From assembly GCF_014642875.1 (NCBI RefSeq), contig NZ_BMJC01000001.1, positions 849,335 to 913,334 of the forward strand: a stretch of 64,000 nucleotides of DNA, written 5' to 3'. This stretch comes from Puia dinghuensis. GTDB taxonomy: Bacteria; Bacteroidota; Bacteroidia; Chitinophagales; Chitinophagaceae. Position 1 is the first letter of the stretch. Every line of letters starts with the position of its first letter. A program made the translations under genes and the position numbers. The notes beneath the pieces were generated by a model, which worked only from the letters and a program-made list of their open reading frames with translations, ran no database searches and had not been told where the DNA came from. Shown one piece after another: positions 9,224-18,464 of this stretch.

Positions 9224-10470
9224 ATGAATTCTCCTTTTATCATCACCTGATCGATGAGGTTAGACCCAAAGGCATAAGGCAGATAGGCCAGCGAAGGCAC
9301 CGGCCGGGTAATGATCAGGTTGGCAATTTTTCCCGGGGTGATGCTGCCAAGACTGTCACCCAGGGACATGGCATAGGCTCCGTTGAGAGTAGCCGCATTG
9401 ATCGCTTCTTCGGGCAGCATCCGCATGCCGGTGCAGGCCATCGCCACCACCAGGTTCATGTTGCCGCTTGGCGACGAACCCGGGTTGAAGTCCGATGCCA
9501 GCGCAATCGCACAACCGGCATCGATCAGGGCTCTGGCAGGTTGGAAAGGCATGCGTAGAAAGAAGGCAGCGGTAGGTAGCAGCGTGCCGATGGTGGGCGA
9601 GGAAGCAAGCGTGGCGATAGCGTCCTCGTCCATAGTCTCGAGGTGATCGACTGACAAGGCGCCCAGCCGCACGCCCGTCTGTACTCCACCCGAAAGGTGC
9701 AACTGGTTTGCATGAATTTTCGGCCGCAGCCCGGCACGAAGTCCTGCCCGCACGATCGTTTCGGTCTCGGCAGGGCTAAAAAAACCCTCTTCACAAAACA
9801 CGTCGATATAATCGGCCAGCCCTTCACCGGCGATGGCGGGCAGCATCTCCCGGATGAGCAGATCGATATAGCCCTGGTGATCGTTTCGATAATCCTCCGG
9901 GTAGGCATGCGCCCCCAGAAAGGTCGCCTTTATGGAAAGCGGGGATCGTTGTTTCAGCTTTTTGATGACCCGCAGCATCTTCAGCTCACCTTCTACCGTC
10001 AGACCATAACCGCTTTTTATCTCGATGGCCCCGGTGCCCAGCCGGGAAAGGTCTTGCAATCGCTGCCAGGCGCCGGCAAACAGCTCGTCTTCCGATGTTT
10101 GGGCAAGCCGGCGCGCGGAATGCAGGATACCCCCTCCTTTGGCGTTGATCTCCGCATAGCTGAGCCCCTTTAGCTTATCGACGAACTCCGACTCCCGGCT
10201 ACCCGCGAAAACGAGGTGAGTATGGCTGTCGCACCAGGCGGGAAGGACAAAACAACCGGAGGCATCGATGCCGGCCGGGGTACCGGCAAGCAGGGCCAGG
10301 TCAGGCGGCAGGGCACGCATGGGGCCGAAGGCGGCAATCCGGTCGTCTTCTATATGGAGCCAGGAATAGTCGATGAAGGGTAGTTGAGCAAGCTCTCCCC
10401 CGCGCAGCGGGTGTGTCTCCCCGCGGGCGCCCGCCAATTGCCGGATATTGAATATGAGCTTCGATGCCAT
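9220..10470 (-). CDS. hutI: Imidazolonepropionase
   Basis: 416 aa, normal for the family, with an ATG at 10470. Amidohydrolase-fold enzyme that opens 4-imidazolone-5-propionate to N-formimino-L-glutamate. The metal site is visible as DSHTHLVFAGSRESEF (His83, His85), with further conserved parts KSGYGL, KIHANQL and SVDHLE, and FNPGSSPSGNM near the C-terminus. The product is the substrate of FtcD two genes downstream on the same strand. Its TGA overlaps the ATG of the membrane protein gene. No HutC- or HutR-like regulator is visible nearby. Confidence 0.95.
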   Translation of the reverse strand: MASKLIFNIRQLAGARGETHPLRGGELAQLPFIDYSWLHIEDDRIAAFGPMRALPPDLALLAGTPAGIDASGCFVLPAWCDSHTHLVFAGSRESEFVDKLKGLSYAEINAKGGGILHSARRLAQTSEDELFAGAWQRLQDLSRLGTGAIEIKSGYGLTVEGELKMLRVIKKLKQRSPLSIKATFLGAHAYPEDYRNDHQGYIDLLIREMLPAIAGEGLADYIDVFCEEGFFSPAETETIVRAGLRAGLRPKIHANQLHLSGGVQTGVRLGALSVDHLETMDEDAIATLASSPTIGTLLPTAAFFLRMPFQPARALIDAGCAIALASDFNPGSSPSGNMNLVVAMACTGMRMLPEEAINAATLNGAYAMSLGDSLGSITPGKIANLIITRPVPSLAYLPYAFGSNLIDQVMIKGEFI

Positions 10471-10494
10471 GCCCCAAGATACATTTTTCAGGCA

Positions 10495-12273
10495 TCATAA
10501 AAAATCCGCCTTGTCCATTTTCCGTCCGATGCGGCAGGCCGCATTGATGAGGCCGACATGACTATAGGTCTGTGGGAAGTTGCCCCATTGCGACCCGTCG
10601 GGTGTAGCATCTTCGCTATAGATGCCCAGGTGGTTGCTAAAGGTGAGCAGTTGGTCGAGGTTGCGAATGGCGTCATCAAGCCGGCCCACACAGGCCAGCG
10701 CGTCGACATACCAGAAGGCACACACCAGGAAAGTGCTCTCGGGGAAACCGATGTCATCGTAGTGTTTGTAGCGGTAGAAGAGGCCGTTGTCCGTCAGCAG
10801 CTCTTTTTCCAGGGCAGCAATATGGTTTTTGGCCTTGTCGCCGTCGTGGTCGAGATAATCCATCGTGATCATTGCCAGCGTACCGGCATCGAGGTTTGCC
10901 GAGCCGATGGCCTGCGTATACAACCGGCGGCGGGGATCATAGGCTTTATCCATCAGTTTGTCGGCCGCCTCAGCCAGTCGCAGGGCCTTTCGCATCAGTT
11001 CCTGGTCGCTAAAGATGGCGGCGATCTTATGGGCCGCCTTCGCCCCGGCCCACTGGAACAGCAGCGAGTAGGTGTGCACCTGTACTTCGTTGCGGAATTC
11101 CCAGAGACCCGAGTCGGGTGTACCCAGGGTACGCTCTATCTGCGCCAGCAGCCACGGAACGATCTTCTTATAGCTGCTCTTTTTCTGGAAGATGATCCGT
11201 TTGTCCGTATACAGGGGCAGCAGGCTGACCAGCACTTGTCCGTATACATCATGCTGGGACTGGATGTAGGCCTTGTTCCCTATCCGCACCGGCTTATTGC
11301 CCTGGTAGCCGGGGAGATCGAGGCTCACCTCAAAGAGCTTTCTATCGCCCGCAATGGAATACAGCGGCTGCAGGGAGTCGGTAGAATTCACCAGGATGTT
11401 GTAGATGTAATCGAAGTATTTTTCCAGCTCTTCAAAGTGCCCGATCTGGTTAAAGGCCCGCAGGGTATAGTGCGCATCGCGAAACCAGCAATAGCGGTAA
11501 TCCCAGTTGCGGGTGCTGTCATGGAATTCCGGGAGGCTGGTAGAACCCGAAGCGATGATGCCACCGGTGTCTTCGTACTGATGCAGTTTTAGCACGAGAG
11601 CCGAACGGATGATCTCGTCCTGGTAGATATCCGGCAGATAACAGCTCTTCACCCAGGTCTGCCAGTCTTCCGTTGTCTTGCGGATAAACCCCTCCGCCGT
11701 CTCCTTCAAAGGAGCTTCCAGCGGCTCACCATAGGTGAGAACACAATACCGGTCCTGGTCGAGGATAAAAGACTTTCCTTTCTGGACATAAATAAGCGGG
11801 ACATCGGTGGTAAGGCGTACTTGTTGTTCCAGGTTAAGAAAACGGATGTGATTGCTGGCGATAACCGACTCGGGAACGATCTTTCCATAATCACCCCTGG
11901 GCTGGCAGCAGACGGTGATGGCCGGAGAGCCTTCCAGCCACTCTATCTTCCTCACCAGCATAAGCGGCCGAAACTGCCGTTCGTAGATACGCATCCTGGG
12001 CGCACAGTCCTTTACGAGAAAGCGGCCGTCGTTACACGTGAATTCCGTGCAAAGCACATTGGTATTGGTAATGTAATATTGTCGCGAACTATAGCCCTCA
12101 TGGGTGGGGCGGATGGAAAAATGACCGCCGTTTTCCTCGTCGAGCAGCGAGCCGAAGAGAAAGCTGCTGTCGAATCTCGGAAGGCACATCCATTTGACAT
12201 CCGCCATGGTGTCGATATAGGCCAGGTAAGAGCAATTACCAATGACCCCCATGTTGTATTTATGAATCGGCAT
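10495..12273 (-). CDS. Glycoside hydrolase family 15 protein, possible trehalase
   Basis: 592 aa from ATG 12273 (MPIHKYNMGVIGN); a GTG at 12306 would add eleven residues. The N-terminal part is the beta-rich GH15 domain (VKWMCLPRFDSSFLFG), and the C-terminal part is the (alpha/alpha)6 barrel with NWDYRYCWFRDA, GLWEFRNEVQVHTYS (candidate acid Glu) and FPESTFLVCAFWYVDAL (candidate base). GH15 covers glucoamylase, glucodextranase and a bacterial/mycobacterial trehalase group. The gene overlaps the end of the fused trehalose synthesis gene by 14 bases, which favours trehalose as substrate, though sequence alone does not prove it. There is no signal peptide, so it is likely cytoplasmic. Confidence 0.85.
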   Translation of the reverse strand: MPIHKYNMGVIGNCSYLAYIDTMADVKWMCLPRFDSSFLFGSLLDEENGGHFSIRPTHEGYSSRQYYITNTNVLCTEFTCNDGRFLVKDCAPRMRIYERQFRPLMLVRKIEWLEGSPAITVCCQPRGDYGKIVPESVIASNHIRFLNLEQQVRLTTDVPLIYVQKGKSFILDQDRYCVLTYGEPLEAPLKETAEGFIRKTTEDWQTWVKSCYLPDIYQDEIIRSALVLKLHQYEDTGGIIASGSTSLPEFHDSTRNWDYRYCWFRDAHYTLRAFNQIGHFEELEKYFDYIYNILVNSTDSLQPLYSIAGDRKLFEVSLDLPGYQGNKPVRIGNKAYIQSQHDVYGQVLVSLLPLYTDKRIIFQKKSSYKKIVPWLLAQIERTLGTPDSGLWEFRNEVQVHTYSLLFQWAGAKAAHKIAAIFSDQELMRKALRLAEAADKLMDKAYDPRRRLYTQAIGSANLDAGTLAMITMDYLDHDGDKAKNHIAALEKELLTDNGLFYRYKHYDDIGFPESTFLVCAFWYVDALACVGRLDDAIRNLDQLLTFSNHLGIYSEDATPDGSQWGNFPQTYSHVGLINAACRIGRKMDKADFL

Positions 12274-14503
12274 ACTTTTTCTCGGGGAGCTGAACCTGCG
12301 GCTCACTGGTCAGGGTATTCAATATGGGTAATACCTGCTGCTGCGACAGGATAGTATATTGAGCCGCCGAAGCGCCGTTATTCACCTTTATAGTATAAGC
12401 CTCTCCTTCCAGCGCCTTGAACATATCTTCATCTGTGGTATCGTCACCGATGCACAGCACAAAGTCGGGGTCCATCTCCCCCACGATCTTTAAAGCGGTA
12501 GCACCTTTGTCGAATCCGGAGATGCGTACCTCCACCACCTTATTGCCGTCTACCACTTGTAAGGTGGTGTTCTGGATGAGTTGGGAAAGGGTGTTGAGCA
12601 ATTCCCGGCTCCGCGAAAAGCCAAGACCGGTCTGGGTATTCCGGTAGTGCCAGGCAATGGTATTCGTCTTTTCTTCGATGAAGGAACCGGCGCAGCGAAG
12701 GACGAAGAGCTGCATGATGCGGCGGATCTCATCCTTCCACAAATCGGATACGGACACCATCTGCTGCCAGGTTTCGCCCCGCATCTTGAAGCTGGCTCCA
12801 TGCTCGGCCACCAGCGTAATGTTATATTCACCAAGCCAGCGGTCGAGCGATGATACGTCGCGGCCGCTGATGACGACTACATGATTTTTAGCGTCGGAAG
12901 ACAGCCGGGAAAGTAACTCTTTCACTGCATTGTCAGGGGCTGCTTCCGATGGGATACGGGAGAAGGGGACCAGGGTACCGTCGTAGTCGAGCAGCAGACA
13001 GCGGTTATGGCTTCGTTCATAGCGCTTGTGGATGAGGGTGATCACTTTGTCATCCAGCAGCTTTACTTTCTGTTTCTGCTGTTCCTGTTTCACCTGTGCT
13101 AATTGATCTATAAAATCGTTCACCCATTTAAAGACATCATACTCCTGGATACGCCGTTGCATCAGGGAAATGCGGTTGCGCTGCTCGTAAAGGGGCATGG
13201 CCAGGGCGCGGGTAATGGAAGAAGCCACATCGGAAGTGTCGGTGGGGTTCACGAGGATGGCCTCGCTCAATTCGCTGGCGGCGCCGGCCAGTTCGCTCAG
13301 GATCAGGACTCCCTTTCCCAGGCTGCTGGCCACATATTCCTTGGCAACGAGGTTCATCCCATCGCGCAGCGGGGTGATAAGGGCCACATCCGCCGCCTGG
13401 TACAGCGCGATCAGCTCTTTAAAGGAAAGATGAGTATACCGGTAGATGACGGGCTGCCAGGCGATGGTGGAGAACCGGCCATTCAACGTACCGATCTTTT
13501 CCTCGATCATTCTTTTCCGTTCGTTGTAGGCCGGTATCGTGTCCCGGGACGGTACTATATTGAGGATAAAGACCATTTTCTCCTTCCATTCGGGATAGCG
13601 GTCCAGGAAGTACTCGAAGCCGCTGAGCCGGTGCATCAACCCTTTTGTATAATCGAGCCGGTCGACGGAAAAAATGATCTTCTTATCGCCAAAATTAGCT
13701 TGGATGTTATTGCGCAGTTCCTCCACCTCGGGGTCTGCAACCGTCTGGTGGAATTTGTTATAGTCGATGCCGATGGGGAAGAGATCGATGCGGACAAGCC
13801 GGTCCTGGTATTGCAGGTTGTGAAAATAGCTGTCGACACCCAGGAGCATTTTCACCGAATGAAGGAAATGCTGTACATAATCATAGGTATGAAACCCGAT
13901 GAGATCGGCGCCCATCACGCCCTGAAGGAGTATTTTTTTCCATTCGGTGGGCAGTAGCCGGAAGATCTCGTAAGACGGGAAGGGAATATGGAGGAAGAAA
14001 CCGATGGTCGCATCAGGCTTTTTCGCCCGCAGCAGATGCGGCAGGATCATCAGCTGATAGTCATGTATCCACACCTGGTCGTCCGGCTCGAGCAAGGGGA
14101 TGAGCTTTTCGGCGAACAATTGATTCACCTGTACATAGGCGTCGAAAAACTGGGATTCATAGTTGGCCAGGGAGTTGAAATAATGGAACAGCGGCCACAA
14201 AACGGAGTTGGAAAAGCCGTTGTAATAGTTGTCGTACAGTTCTTTATCAACAAAAACAGGGAGGATGCCGAAATCCTGTTCCGCGGCCTTGGCCGCGACC
14301 AGCTGGTCCCAGTCTTCCTGGGGAAAATCCGCTACACCCACCCACATTTTCCCCGTTATTTCCGGTCGTTGGGCCGAGGCATTCTCGAAATAGCTTTTTA
14401 TCGCAGAGACCAATCCGCCGGAGCTTTGTCGAAGATTCACCTTATCCCCCTCTTTATCCAGGGAGAAGGGAAGACGGTTGGATATGATGATTAATCGGCC
14501 CAT
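12260..14503 (-). CDS. Bifunctional trehalose-6-phosphate synthase / trehalose-6-phosphate phosphatase (OtsA-OtsB fusion)
   Basis: 747 aa. Residues 1 to ~470 form the GT20 synthase (start GRLIIISNRLPF, then WIHDYQL, FLHIPFPSYEIFR, SVDRLDYTKGL, RDGMNLVAKEYVA). Residues ~495-735 form a HAD-type phosphatase (LLLDYDGTLVPF, VVISGRD, CIGDDTTDEDMF). It joins UDP-glucose and glucose-6-phosphate into trehalose-6-phosphate and dephosphorylates it to trehalose, an osmolyte and stress protectant. Both active sites look complete. AAAGGA precedes the ATG by about 8 bases. The GH15 gene overlaps its 3' end, so synthesis and probable turnover share one transcript. Confidence 0.94.
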   Translation of the reverse strand: MGRLIIISNRLPFSLDKEGDKVNLRQSSGGLVSAIKSYFENASAQRPEITGKMWVGVADFPQEDWDQLVAAKAAEQDFGILPVFVDKELYDNYYNGFSNSVLWPLFHYFNSLANYESQFFDAYVQVNQLFAEKLIPLLEPDDQVWIHDYQLMILPHLLRAKKPDATIGFFLHIPFPSYEIFRLLPTEWKKILLQGVMGADLIGFHTYDYVQHFLHSVKMLLGVDSYFHNLQYQDRLVRIDLFPIGIDYNKFHQTVADPEVEELRNNIQANFGDKKIIFSVDRLDYTKGLMHRLSGFEYFLDRYPEWKEKMVFILNIVPSRDTIPAYNERKRMIEEKIGTLNGRFSTIAWQPVIYRYTHLSFKELIALYQAADVALITPLRDGMNLVAKEYVASSLGKGVLILSELAGAASELSEAILVNPTDTSDVASSITRALAMPLYEQRNRISLMQRRIQEYDVFKWVNDFIDQLAQVKQEQQKQKVKLLDDKVITLIHKRYERSHNRCLLLDYDGTLVPFSRIPSEAAPDNAVKELLSRLSSDAKNHVVVISGRDVSSLDRWLGEYNITLVAEHGASFKMRGETWQQMVSVSDLWKDEIRRIMQLFVLRCAGSFIEEKTNTIAWHYRNTQTGLGFSRSRELLNTLSQLIQNTTLQVVDGNKVVEVRISGFDKGATALKIVGEMDPDFVLCIGDDTTDEDMFKALEGEAYTIKVNNGASAAQYTILSQQQVLPILNTLTSEPQVQLPEKKYADS

Positions 14504-14569
14504 AAGAGGTTCCTTTGTTCGGGAGGTTCATTTTGCCTCTATTCAACAATAGGGCCAAGAATGGGCCAG

Positions 14570-14600
14570 AAATAAAAGAGCCGCCCGTGCGGGCGGCTCT
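14570..14600 (-). terminator. Rho-independent terminator after the first LamG lipoprotein gene
   Basis: A perfect 10-bp stem (14577-14586 with 14591-14600) and a 4-base loop. Read on the minus strand it is followed by TTTTATTT, so it ends transcription coming from the lipoprotein gene and insulates the trehalose genes. Confidence 0.85.
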
Positions 14601-14621
14601 CTGAACAAATTGTTGCGCGCG

Positions 14622-15524
14622 TCAATGGGTGCGCAGACCCGGGCGCTGGCTGTTGGAGGTAACCTGGTAGTTTGCCGACAAAGCAGCGATCTCGTGGGGG
14701 GTGAGGACACGGTTATACATCCGGATATTGTCTACTGCTCCATCCAGGTTCACCGGGTCGTTGACCCACCAGCCGCCGACAACGACCTGGGATGCGGGAC
14801 AAAGCAATGCAGCAGTGCCGGTGCCGGTCTTTGAAGAAAGGAGATGACCGTTGATATAGGTCTGTATCGTCCCCCGGTGGTAGATGACGATCAGGTTGTA
14901 CCAACGATCGAGTTGAGGGGTGAACCCGGTGGAGTCGGCGACATCCGCTGTAGTGTTGACCGCATAGTTGCTACAGCCGAGGGTAACGTCGGAGACCCCA
15001 TTAAGCAGAATGGAGGGAGCGGACGGTATATTGTTCCCGTACTCGAACGAAGGTCCCAGCGCGGTGTTCCAGTCGATCATGCTCAGGTAATCATGCCGTA
15101 CGGATTCATCCACCGTCATGAAATCCAGGGAAGTACTAAATGCCGTATCGAATTTGATGGAACCATTGTTCGTAACAAGGAGCACCTGGTTGGTCCCATT
15201 GGCGCCAAAAGCATTTTTGGCATACCCATGCTCGTCATACGTCAGACTTGCTCCATTGAGGGGCGTGGTCGGATTGCCATTCCCGCTGGAGTCGGCCATA
15301 TTTCCCGTGAAAGGCAGATAGAGCAGCAGCCCCTTCTTAAGATTCACGGTAGAGTCCGGCTTCGAAGCATACAACGTGTCGGTCAATGTTGTTGTGTCAT
15401 TCTTGATGACAGTCACGGTATCATGCACCGGCGGCGTAACGGGGTTTTTGTTACAGGCAATGGAAAAAACCAGTAGGATGAGACCACTGATGATGGTTAC
15501 GGACAGGATTTTAGTACGTTTCAT
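14622..15524 (-). CDS. LamG/concanavalin-like lipoprotein (copy 1)
   Basis: 300 aa. A signal peptide ends in a lipobox (VFSIAC, Cys24), then an acidic/Thr-rich spacer containing PPVHDTVTV and KNDTTTLTDTLY. Residues ~68-285 fit a LamG/Laminin_G_3 jelly-roll: LLLYLPFTGN-x-DSSGN at the start, YNLIVIYHRGTIQTYING in the centre and DNIRMYNRVLTPHEI at the end. Such domains usually bind carbohydrate or act as adhesion modules. It is a tandem paralog of the next gene upstream; their middle regions have diverged but both ends are strongly conserved. It is probably anchored to the outer membrane. The ligand is unknown. Confidence 0.85.
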   Translation of the reverse strand: MKRTKILSVTIISGLILLVFSIACNKNPVTPPVHDTVTVIKNDTTTLTDTLYASKPDSTVNLKKGLLLYLPFTGNMADSSGNGNPTTPLNGASLTYDEHGYAKNAFGANGTNQVLLVTNNGSIKFDTAFSTSLDFMTVDESVRHDYLSMIDWNTALGPSFEYGNNIPSAPSILLNGVSDVTLGCSNYAVNTTADVADSTGFTPQLDRWYNLIVIYHRGTIQTYINGHLLSSKTGTGTAALLCPASQVVVGGWWVNDPVNLDGAVDNIRMYNRVLTPHEIAALSANYQVTSNSQRPGLRTH

Positions 15525-15537
15525 AAAGGTTATCAGT

Positions 15538-15555
15538 TAAGTTATTAGTGCCAAA
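15538..15555 (-). promoter_or_regulatory. Upstream element shared by the two LamG lipoprotein genes
   Basis: On the minus strand TTTG is followed two bases later by ACTAATAACTTA, and the ATG begins 13 bases downstream. The same 12-mer with TTTG stands before copy 2 (16567-16585). It does not match the usual TAnnTTTG -7 box, so it may be a divergent promoter or a binding site duplicated along with the gene. Confidence 0.35.
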
Positions 15556-15664
15556 CCTAATACAAATCCCCTTAAGATGCAACCCGAAGCAACAACCGTG
15601 TCTTCTAAAGGAACAACCGCGTCATCTACTAAGATAAGTGTGTCGATCCGACCGTTTACGCGCG

Positions 15665-16558
15665 TCAATGCGAGCGCAGACCCGGCCGCAGACTGTTGGA
15701 AGTAACCTGGTAACTGCTCGACAACACTGCGATCTCATGCGGAGTGAGGACGCGGTTGTACAGGCGGATGTTATCCAGCTTGCCGTTTAAGCCCTGCGGG
15801 CCGCCATCCCACCAGGCGCCGATGATGACCTTTGAAGCCGGGCACAATTCAGCCTGGGTACCGGCCCCCACCTTTGTGGAGATTAATGTCCCGTTGATAT
15901 AGGTCTGCAACGTACCCTTATGATAAATAACGATACCATTGTACCAGCTGCCCGCAACGGGAATGAAGTTGGTGGAGTCGGTGATGTTGTAGTTGTTGAC
16001 GGGACCGTAGTTATTGCAGCCAAGGGTGATGTCCCCCGAGCCGCAAGCCAGGTAAGGCAGGGTAGCCAGGGTGTTCCCGAAATTAAAGCTCGGGCCATAA
16101 CCGGTAGCCGGGTCGACCATGCTGATATAGGTTTCGGGCCGGGAATCATTCACCATAAACCCTAGCGAGATGGCCCAGGCCGTGTCGAATTTTATAGACC
16201 CGTTGTTGGTGACATAGATCTTTTGGCTGCCATTGGAGCCGAAAGCGCTGTTGGCATATCCATGGGCGTCATACGTCAACACAGAACCGACGGCAACGGT
16301 GGGGTTGTTGTTGCCGCTGGAATCGTTGATATTTCCCGTGAAGGGCAGATAAAGCAACAAGCCCTTGGTCAGGTTGACAGTTGAATCGGGCTTGGTGCCG
16401 TAGATAGTATCATTCTTAATGATGGTATCATTCTTGACGACCGTCACCGTGTCGTGAACCGGCGGTGTTTCTCCGGGGTTCTTTGTACAGCCAAAGAAAA
16501 AGACCAAGAGGCAGAAGCATAGAGCTGCGGCTGCGGAAAGGATTTTCATACGATTCAT
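15665..16558 (-). CDS. LamG/concanavalin-like lipoprotein (copy 2)
   Basis: 297 aa. Signal peptide with lipobox VFFFGC (Cys24), a spacer PPVHDTVTVVKND like that of copy 1, and the same LamG-type domain (LLLYLPFTGNINDSSGN, WYNGIVIYHKGTLQTYING, LDNIRLYNRVLTPHEIAVL). The C-termini of the two copies are nearly the same (SYQVTSNSLRPGLRSH against NYQVTSNSQRPGLRTH), so they arose by tandem duplication. An internal ATG three codons in (MKILS) is an alternative start. The 140-base gap to copy 1 holds the shared upstream element and nothing else I recognise. Confidence 0.83.
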   Translation of the reverse strand: MNRMKILSAAAALCFCLLVFFFGCTKNPGETPPVHDTVTVVKNDTIIKNDTIYGTKPDSTVNLTKGLLLYLPFTGNINDSSGNNNPTVAVGSVLTYDAHGYANSAFGSNGSQKIYVTNNGSIKFDTAWAISLGFMVNDSRPETYISMVDPATGYGPSFNFGNTLATLPYLACGSGDITLGCNNYGPVNNYNITDSTNFIPVAGSWYNGIVIYHKGTLQTYINGTLISTKVGAGTQAELCPASKVIIGAWWDGGPQGLNGKLDNIRLYNRVLTPHEIAVLSSSYQVTSNSLRPGLRSH

Positions 16559-16566
16559 GGTAGTTA

Positions 16567-16585
16567 TAAGTTATTAGTTGTCAAA
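16567..16585 (-). promoter_or_regulatory. Upstream element of LamG copy 2
   Basis: Minus-strand TTTG, three bases, then ACTAATAACTTA, ending 8 bases before the ATG. The 12-mer is identical to the one before copy 1. It lies directly downstream of the hairpin at 16591-16610. Confidence 0.35.
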
Positions 16586-16590
16586 TTATG

Positions 16591-16610
16591 AAAAAACCCC
16601 CTGATGGGGG
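16591..16610 (-). terminator. Probable terminator between hutU and the LamG genes
   Basis: A 5-bp all-GC stem (16597-16601 with 16606-16610) and a TGAT loop, followed on the minus strand by six T. It lies ~160 bases after the hutU stop and ~30 before LamG copy 2. It could end hut transcription or act as an attenuator for the lipoprotein gene. The stretch 16611-16768 otherwise holds only a short GTGCATTATGCAC palindrome at 16733-16745. Confidence 0.55.
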
Positions 16611-16768
16611 CCCTTTCTTCAGATTAATTAGGAGGTATAATAGCTAATGGAAAAGCATATTACCCACCAAAACTACAAAATGCCTTAATATATAAAACAC
16701 CGTTTCACCAACGTGTTATTTACAGAATAAGCGTGCATTATGCACCCATAACCGTGTTACCGCCATGG

Positions 16769-18448
16769 TCATTTCAGCCGTTCGCCCAGGTCCAGGCCAT
16801 GCCGGCGGGCGGTGTCCCTGGCAACTTCATAGCCTGCGTCAGCGTGCCGGATTACCCCCATGCCGGGGTCGTTGCGCAGTACGCGGCCAAGACGGGCCGC
16901 CGCTGCAGGCGTACCATCCGCTACGATGACCATACCGGCGTGAATGCTATATCCCATCCCTACCCCTCCACCATGATGCAGGCTTACCCAGGACGCCCCG
17001 CCGGCCGTATTGACCAGTGCATTCAGCAAGGGCCAGTCGGCTACGGCATCGCTGCCGTCCAGCATCGCTTCCGTTTCCCGGTTTGGCGAAGCCACAGAGC
17101 CGGTATCCAGGTGGTCCCTGCCAATGACGATGGGCGCTTTTACCGCGCCTGTGCGTACCAGTTCGTTAAACGCAAGCCCGGCTTTTTCCCTTTCCCCCTG
17201 GCCAAGCCAGCAGATGCGGGCCGGCAGCCCCTGGAAGGCGATCTTTTCCTTTGCCAGTTTCAGCCACCGTTGCAACGATACATTGTCTGGAAAAAGCCTG
17301 GAAACGACCTCGTCAGTCACAGCAATATCGGCCGGGTCGCCGCTGAGCGCCGCCCAGCGGAAGGGGCCCTTTCCTTCGCAGAAAAGCGGCCGGATATACG
17401 CCGGTACAAAACCCGGGAAGTCAAAGGCATTGGCCAATCCCTGTTCTTTTGCCCGCGCCCTCAGGTTATTGCCATAGTCGAAAGTGATGGCGCCCCGGGA
17501 TTGCAGTTCGAGCATGCATTCCACATGACGGCGCATGCTCCTGTAGGCATAATCGATATATTGCTGCGGGTTCTCCCGGCGCAGAACAGTGGCCTGCTCA
17601 TAGGAAAGCTCATGCGGCCAGTAGCCGATCAGCGGGTCGTGGGCAGAGGTCTGGTCGGTGAGCGTGTCGGGAATGCAGTTGCGCTCCAACAGGCGCTCGA
17701 GAAGGTGGACAGCATTACAGTGAACCCCGATAGATAGCGGTTCGCCTCGAGTCCTGGCGGCCAGCGCGAGATCGATGGCCGAATCAATGTCCATCATCTT
17801 TCGGTCAAGATATCGCGTCTCCAGCCGCTTGTCGATTCGCCATTCCTCCACTTCCGCAATAAGGGCGACGCCTTCATTCATAGTGATGGCCAGCGGCTGG
17901 GCCCCACCCATGCCCCCAAGGCCGGCGGTAACATTGAGCGTCCCCCGCAGCGACCCCTTGAAATGCTTTGCCGCCGCGGCAGCGTAGGTCTCATAAGTTC
18001 CCTGTACGATACCCTGGCTTCCGATGTAGATCCACGACCCTGCCGTCATCTGGCCATACATCATCAGGCCCTTCTTCTCTAGCTCGTCGAAATGTTGCCA
18101 GTCGGCCCATTTGGGTACCAACTGGGAATTGGACAGCAGTACGCGCGGTGCGTCGGGGTGGGTACGGAGAACGCCCACCGGTTTACCGCTCTGGATCAGC
18201 AGCGTCTCGTCCGATTCGAGTCCTTTCAACAGCCGGATGATGTTATCCAGGGCTTCGAAATTGCGGGCCGCCTTCCCGCGGCCGCCATATACAATGAGTT
18301 CGTCCGGCCGCTCGGCCACTTCGGGGTCGAGATTGTTCAGCAGCATCCGCAAGGCCGCTTCCTGTATCCAGCCTTTGCAGGTGAGTTGTGTCCCCCTGGG
18401 GGTCCTGTATTTCACCGGGTCATAACGTTGATAGGAAACCGTATTCAT
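16769..18448 (-). CDS. hutU: Urocanate hydratase
   Basis: 559 aa from ATG 18448 ([11 protein letters not shown]); a longer frame overlaps hutH. It adds water to urocanate to give 4-imidazolone-5-propionate using tightly bound NAD+. Visible family signatures are [45 protein letters not shown] (NAD loop), [22 protein letters not shown] and [16 protein letters not shown]. The length fits the family (about 555). It lies 16 bases after hutH on the same strand, so the first two pathway steps are co-transcribed. I see no strong Shine-Dalgarno sequence. Confidence 0.96.
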   Translation of the reverse strand: MNTVSYQRYDPVKYRTPRGTQLTCKGWIQEAALRMLLNNLDPEVAERPDELIVYGGRGKAARNFEALDNIIRLLKGLESDETLLIQSGKPVGVLRTHPDAPRVLLSNSQLVPKWADWQHFDELEKKGLMMYGQMTAGSWIYIGSQGIVQGTYETYAAAAAKHFKGSLRGTLNVTAGLGGMGGAQPLAITMNEGVALIAEVEEWRIDKRLETRYLDRKMMDIDSAIDLALAARTRGEPLSIGVHCNAVHLLERLLERNCIPDTLTDQTSAHDPLIGYWPHELSYEQATVLRRENPQQYIDYAYRSMRRHVECMLELQSRGAITFDYGNNLRARAKEQGLANAFDFPGFVPAYIRPLFCEGKGPFRWAALSGDPADIAVTDEVVSRLFPDNVSLQRWLKLAKEKIAFQGLPARICWLGQGEREKAGLAFNELVRTGAVKAPIVIGRDHLDTGSVASPNRETEAMLDGSDAVADWPLLNALVNTAGGASWVSLHHGGGVGMGYSIHAGMVIVADGTPAAAARLGRVLRNDPGMGVIRHADAGYEVARDTARRHGLDLGERLK

Positions 18449-18464
18449 GGCGGCGTGATTTTTA

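Noticed and set aside
10558-11592. 344-aa plus-strand ORF
   Set aside because: Antisense to the GH15 gene with intact catalytic motifs; a shadow frame.
16647-16688. Short plus-strand ORF (13 codons) behind a strong AGGAGG
   Set aside because: Too short, on the opposite strand to both neighbours and with no downstream gene to lead; the AGGAGG is probably chance.
16733-16745. Palindrome GTGCATTATGCAC as an operator
   Set aside because: It lies beyond the hutU stop, not at a promoter, and only one copy is seen; no regulator supports it.
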